NCBI GenBank assembly: GCA_946410475.1
Contig: CAMKAM010000084.1
Span: 1 to 6,262, forward strand
Source: an uncultured Bacillota bacterium
GTDB lineage: Bacteria > Bacillota > Clostridia > Peptostreptococcales > Anaerovoracaceae
Direction of reading: 5' to 3'
Length of the DNA stretch: 6,262 nucleotides
A program made the position numbers and the translations under genes. Shown piece by piece: positions 6,246 through 6,262 of the stretch. Positions within the stretch are counted from its first letter, which is position 1. Each line of letters begins with the position of its first letter. The notes under the pieces were generated by a model. That model worked only from the letters and a program-made list of their open reading frames with translations. It was not told the origin of the DNA and searched no databases.

Positions 6246-6262
6246 ATGGGACTTACAGAAAT
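6246..6262 (+). CDS. Possible start of the next gene, cut by the right edge
   Basis: An ATG one base after the LCP stop opens a frame reading MGLTE before the window ends. The tight spacing and same strand fit the operon pattern seen throughout. There is no clear Shine-Dalgarno upstream (A-rich AAAGACAAGAAATAG), so the start may be coupled or may not be real. Too short to identify. Confidence 0.35.

Overview
The window is a compact, single-strand stretch of chromosomal DNA. It holds six confidently identified genes, all on the + strand, plus a few codons of a possible seventh. The gene set is typical of Bacillota: an rRNA methyltransferase followed by a PP2C phosphatase, a PASTA-type Ser/Thr kinase, the GTPase RsgA and ribulose-phosphate 3-epimerase. 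Base composition is near balanced by eye. Frequent ATA, AGA and AGG codons and clean Shine-Dalgarno sites fit a Clostridia-type organism better than a bacillus, but I cannot name the genus. I see no sign of horizontal transfer, phage, transposon, CRISPR or RNA genes.

Layout. Positions 1-845 are the C-terminal two thirds of rsmB (16S rRNA m5C methyltransferase), cut by the left edge. Positions 842-1594 are stp/prpC (phospho-Ser/Thr phosphatase). Positions 1584-3506 are prkC, a membrane kinase with three extracellular PASTA repeats. Positions 3506-4378 are rsgA (circularly permuted ribosome-assembly GTPase). Positions 4405-5061 are rpe; its start is moved from an upstream TTG to an ATG with a well-placed Shine-Dalgarno. 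Positions 5054-6244 are a LytR-CpsA-Psr (LCP) cell-wall glycopolymer ligase. A start codon at 6246 may open the next gene. Four of the five junctions between identified genes overlap (4, 11, 1 and 8 bases). The only gap is 26 bases, between rsgA and rpe. I see no terminator or internal promoter, so this is most likely one transcription unit with translational coupling. No stretch of 300 bases or more lacks a gene.

How the genes work together. Stp and PrkC form an opposing phosphatase/kinase pair. PrkC-type kinases sense muropeptides or lipid II through PASTA repeats and signal to growth, translation and wall synthesis. RsgA is a reported PrkC substrate in Bacillus subtilis (CpgA), and the threonine before its P-loop is kept here. 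The LCP protein puts a cell-wall assembly enzyme directly downstream of the wall-sensing kinase, and its short cytoplasmic tail is rich in threonines.

Relative to the B. subtilis order (rsmB-rlmN-prpC-prkC-rsgA-rpe-thiN), rlmN is absent between rsmB and stp, and the LCP gene sits where thiN would be expected. I do not see a previously undescribed system. The points most worth a second look are the LCP gene's place in the operon, its threonine-rich tail, and a perfect 9-bp inverted repeat in its first codons.
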